Shown here one piece after another: positions 63,268 through 64,000 of a stretch of DNA of 64,000 nucleotides (position 1 is its first letter; each line of letters starts with the position of its first letter). This stretch comes from an uncultured Kiloniellaceae bacterium. Its GTDB lineage: Bacteria; Pseudomonadota; Alphaproteobacteria; Kiloniellales; Kiloniellaceae. A program made the translations under genes and the position numbers. The notes beneath the pieces were generated by a model. It saw nothing but the letters and a program-made list of their open reading frames with translations. It did no database searches and was not told the origin of the DNA. The DNA is taken from assembly GCA_947493695.1 (NCBI GenBank), contig CANLSF010000002.1:434001-498000 (forward strand). Reading direction: 5' to 3'.

Positions 63268-64000
63268 AGCTGTCACTTCGTCTGGCAAACCCCGGTTTAG
63301 AGCACCTGGCCATGGGCGACCCGCCGTATTTGTGGGTCTGTTGCGCGCCGATGCGATCATTTGAGCCCGCGTGTTTCGACAAAGCACTGCATATTTCGCT
63401 TCGAAATGCGCCGAGCGAGAGCGAATTCACGCAGTGCGCTGCATTTTTTTCTTCAGCGGGCATTTTTATCGGAATAAACGAGCCTTTCGAACTGTTGACC
63501 TTCTATAAGGCCTTTGCCGTTGCGCCTCCAAACTGCAGCAGGGCCCAAGTTTGATTGAAATTCGTTTGAGTATTTTCTGGTGAAGGACAGATTACCCCCC
63601 CACCACAGTCGGTCGTTACTTGCAAGCCCCCGGTTCATCTTCATCGCTGTGGCGACGATCGCGTTTAACCGGATAAGTCTGTTTGACGGCAACTCAAGGC
63701 AAGCCGTTAAACTCGATAGACGTTATGCGCTTCACAAAATCGAATTTTTATATTTTATAAAATAGGGACATAATATTATTTATGTTCAATCGATTTTTAC
63801 GTCGACTTCGTAGAAGAAAATTTTCATCCCTTCCGTTCGAAAAAATAATCTTCTGTTGGCAAAGTCGCTCTGCAATTGAATCGTGCAACGGCAGAATATC
63901 GTTGCGAATCTTAGAGAAAAAAAACTCTAAATATATCTTATATAACAATTGATTATGGTAATTTTTCAGATTGCATCTCGGTTTTGAAAGTGACTTCGAA
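63268..64000. other. Gene-free, increasingly AT-rich end region
   Basis: No gene is supported in the last 733 bases. A possible structured element lies at about 63384-63450: GCACTGC pairs with GCAGTGC (63431-63437), with ATTTCG-CTT-CGAAAT nested inside and a run of seven T after 63443, which could be the ligA terminator. From about 63700 the sequence becomes AT-rich, with homopolymer runs and only short frames lacking family features. Confidence 0.4.

Noticed and set aside
63748-63948. 66-codon minus-strand frame in the AT-rich end region
   Set aside because: Composition follows the AT-rich background and no domain or ribosome site was seen.

Overview
The window is a chromosomal stretch of an alphaproteobacterium, probably a Rhodospirillales-type marine or soil lineage; this placement is an inference from gene content. 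The evidence is a circularly permuted two-piece tmRNA gene beside an alphaproteobacterial-type sspB, the thyA-folA and hflK-hflC-DUF2065-Do-protease blocks, a DUF3750 protein, rnpB just upstream of mraZ, and a complete mra/mur/fts (dcw) cluster running on into lpxC, bamD, recN and ligA. Base composition is high-50s % GC by eye, apart from two AT-rich intergenic blocks (about 6260-6500 and 63700-64000).

Layout. (1) 1-6192, minus strand: the N-terminal 2064 codons of a giant repeat protein that looks like a type I-secreted adhesin; its C-terminus lies outside the window. (2) 6501-10671, minus strand: Do-type periplasmic protease, a DUF2065 membrane peptide, hflC and hflK, all envelope protein quality control. 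(3) 10873-15614: an Mrp/ApbC iron-sulfur carrier, then three envelope-sugar genes (O-antigen ligase-like, family 2 glycosyltransferase, CgeB-like glycosyltransferase) in mixed orientation. (4) 15742-17067, minus strand: thyA-folA for dTMP synthesis. (5) 17310-18368: permuted tmRNA and its ClpXP adaptor gene sspB. (6) 18404-23537: a small unknown protein, a TfoX-N protein, a flavin-dependent tryptophan-halogenase-family protein, a DUF599 membrane protein, fumC and a ribbon-helix-helix protein. (7) 23553-31459, minus strand: a large AsmA protein, a winged-helix regulator and a fused HyuA-HyuB 5-oxoprolinase. (8) 31610-36895, plus strand: DUF3750 protein, TerB-DnaJ chaperone-like protein, ABC-F ATPase (Uup type), DMT exporter, and an AmpD/AmiD-like amidase. 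(9) 36968-37442: RNase P RNA. (10) 37921-56824: mraZ-rsmH-ftsL-ftsI-murE-murF-mraY-murD-ftsW-murG-murC-murB-ddl-ftsQ-ftsA-ftsZ. (11) 57419-63267: lpxC, bamD, recN and ligA. The last 730 bases hold no gene I can support.

How the genes work together. The dcw cluster carries cytoplasmic and membrane peptidoglycan precursor synthesis (murE, F, D, C, B, ddl, mraY, murG) interleaved with the divisome (ftsL, I, W, Q, A, Z). Almost every junction from mraZ to ftsQ is a short start/stop overlap, so the block is probably translated as one coupled unit. Its control region carries a perfect CtrA-type site and four TGGGN boxes in exact 10-bp phase, the known operator pattern for MraZ. The most unusual local observation is that the same kind of boxes, in two tandem pairs, lies inside the variable P12 region of the RNase P RNA gene about 600 bases upstream. 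The tmRNA encodes a short tag (ANDNDSGLAVAA), and the adaptor that should deliver such tagged proteins to ClpXP is the next gene.

I did not find an obviously new defence or mobile system: no CRISPR array, insertion sequence, integrase or prophage gene was seen. The least ordinary loci are the giant repeat protein, the orphan halogenase, the sugar-gene patch, and the regulatory or structural repeats around rnpB/mraZ and lpxC.
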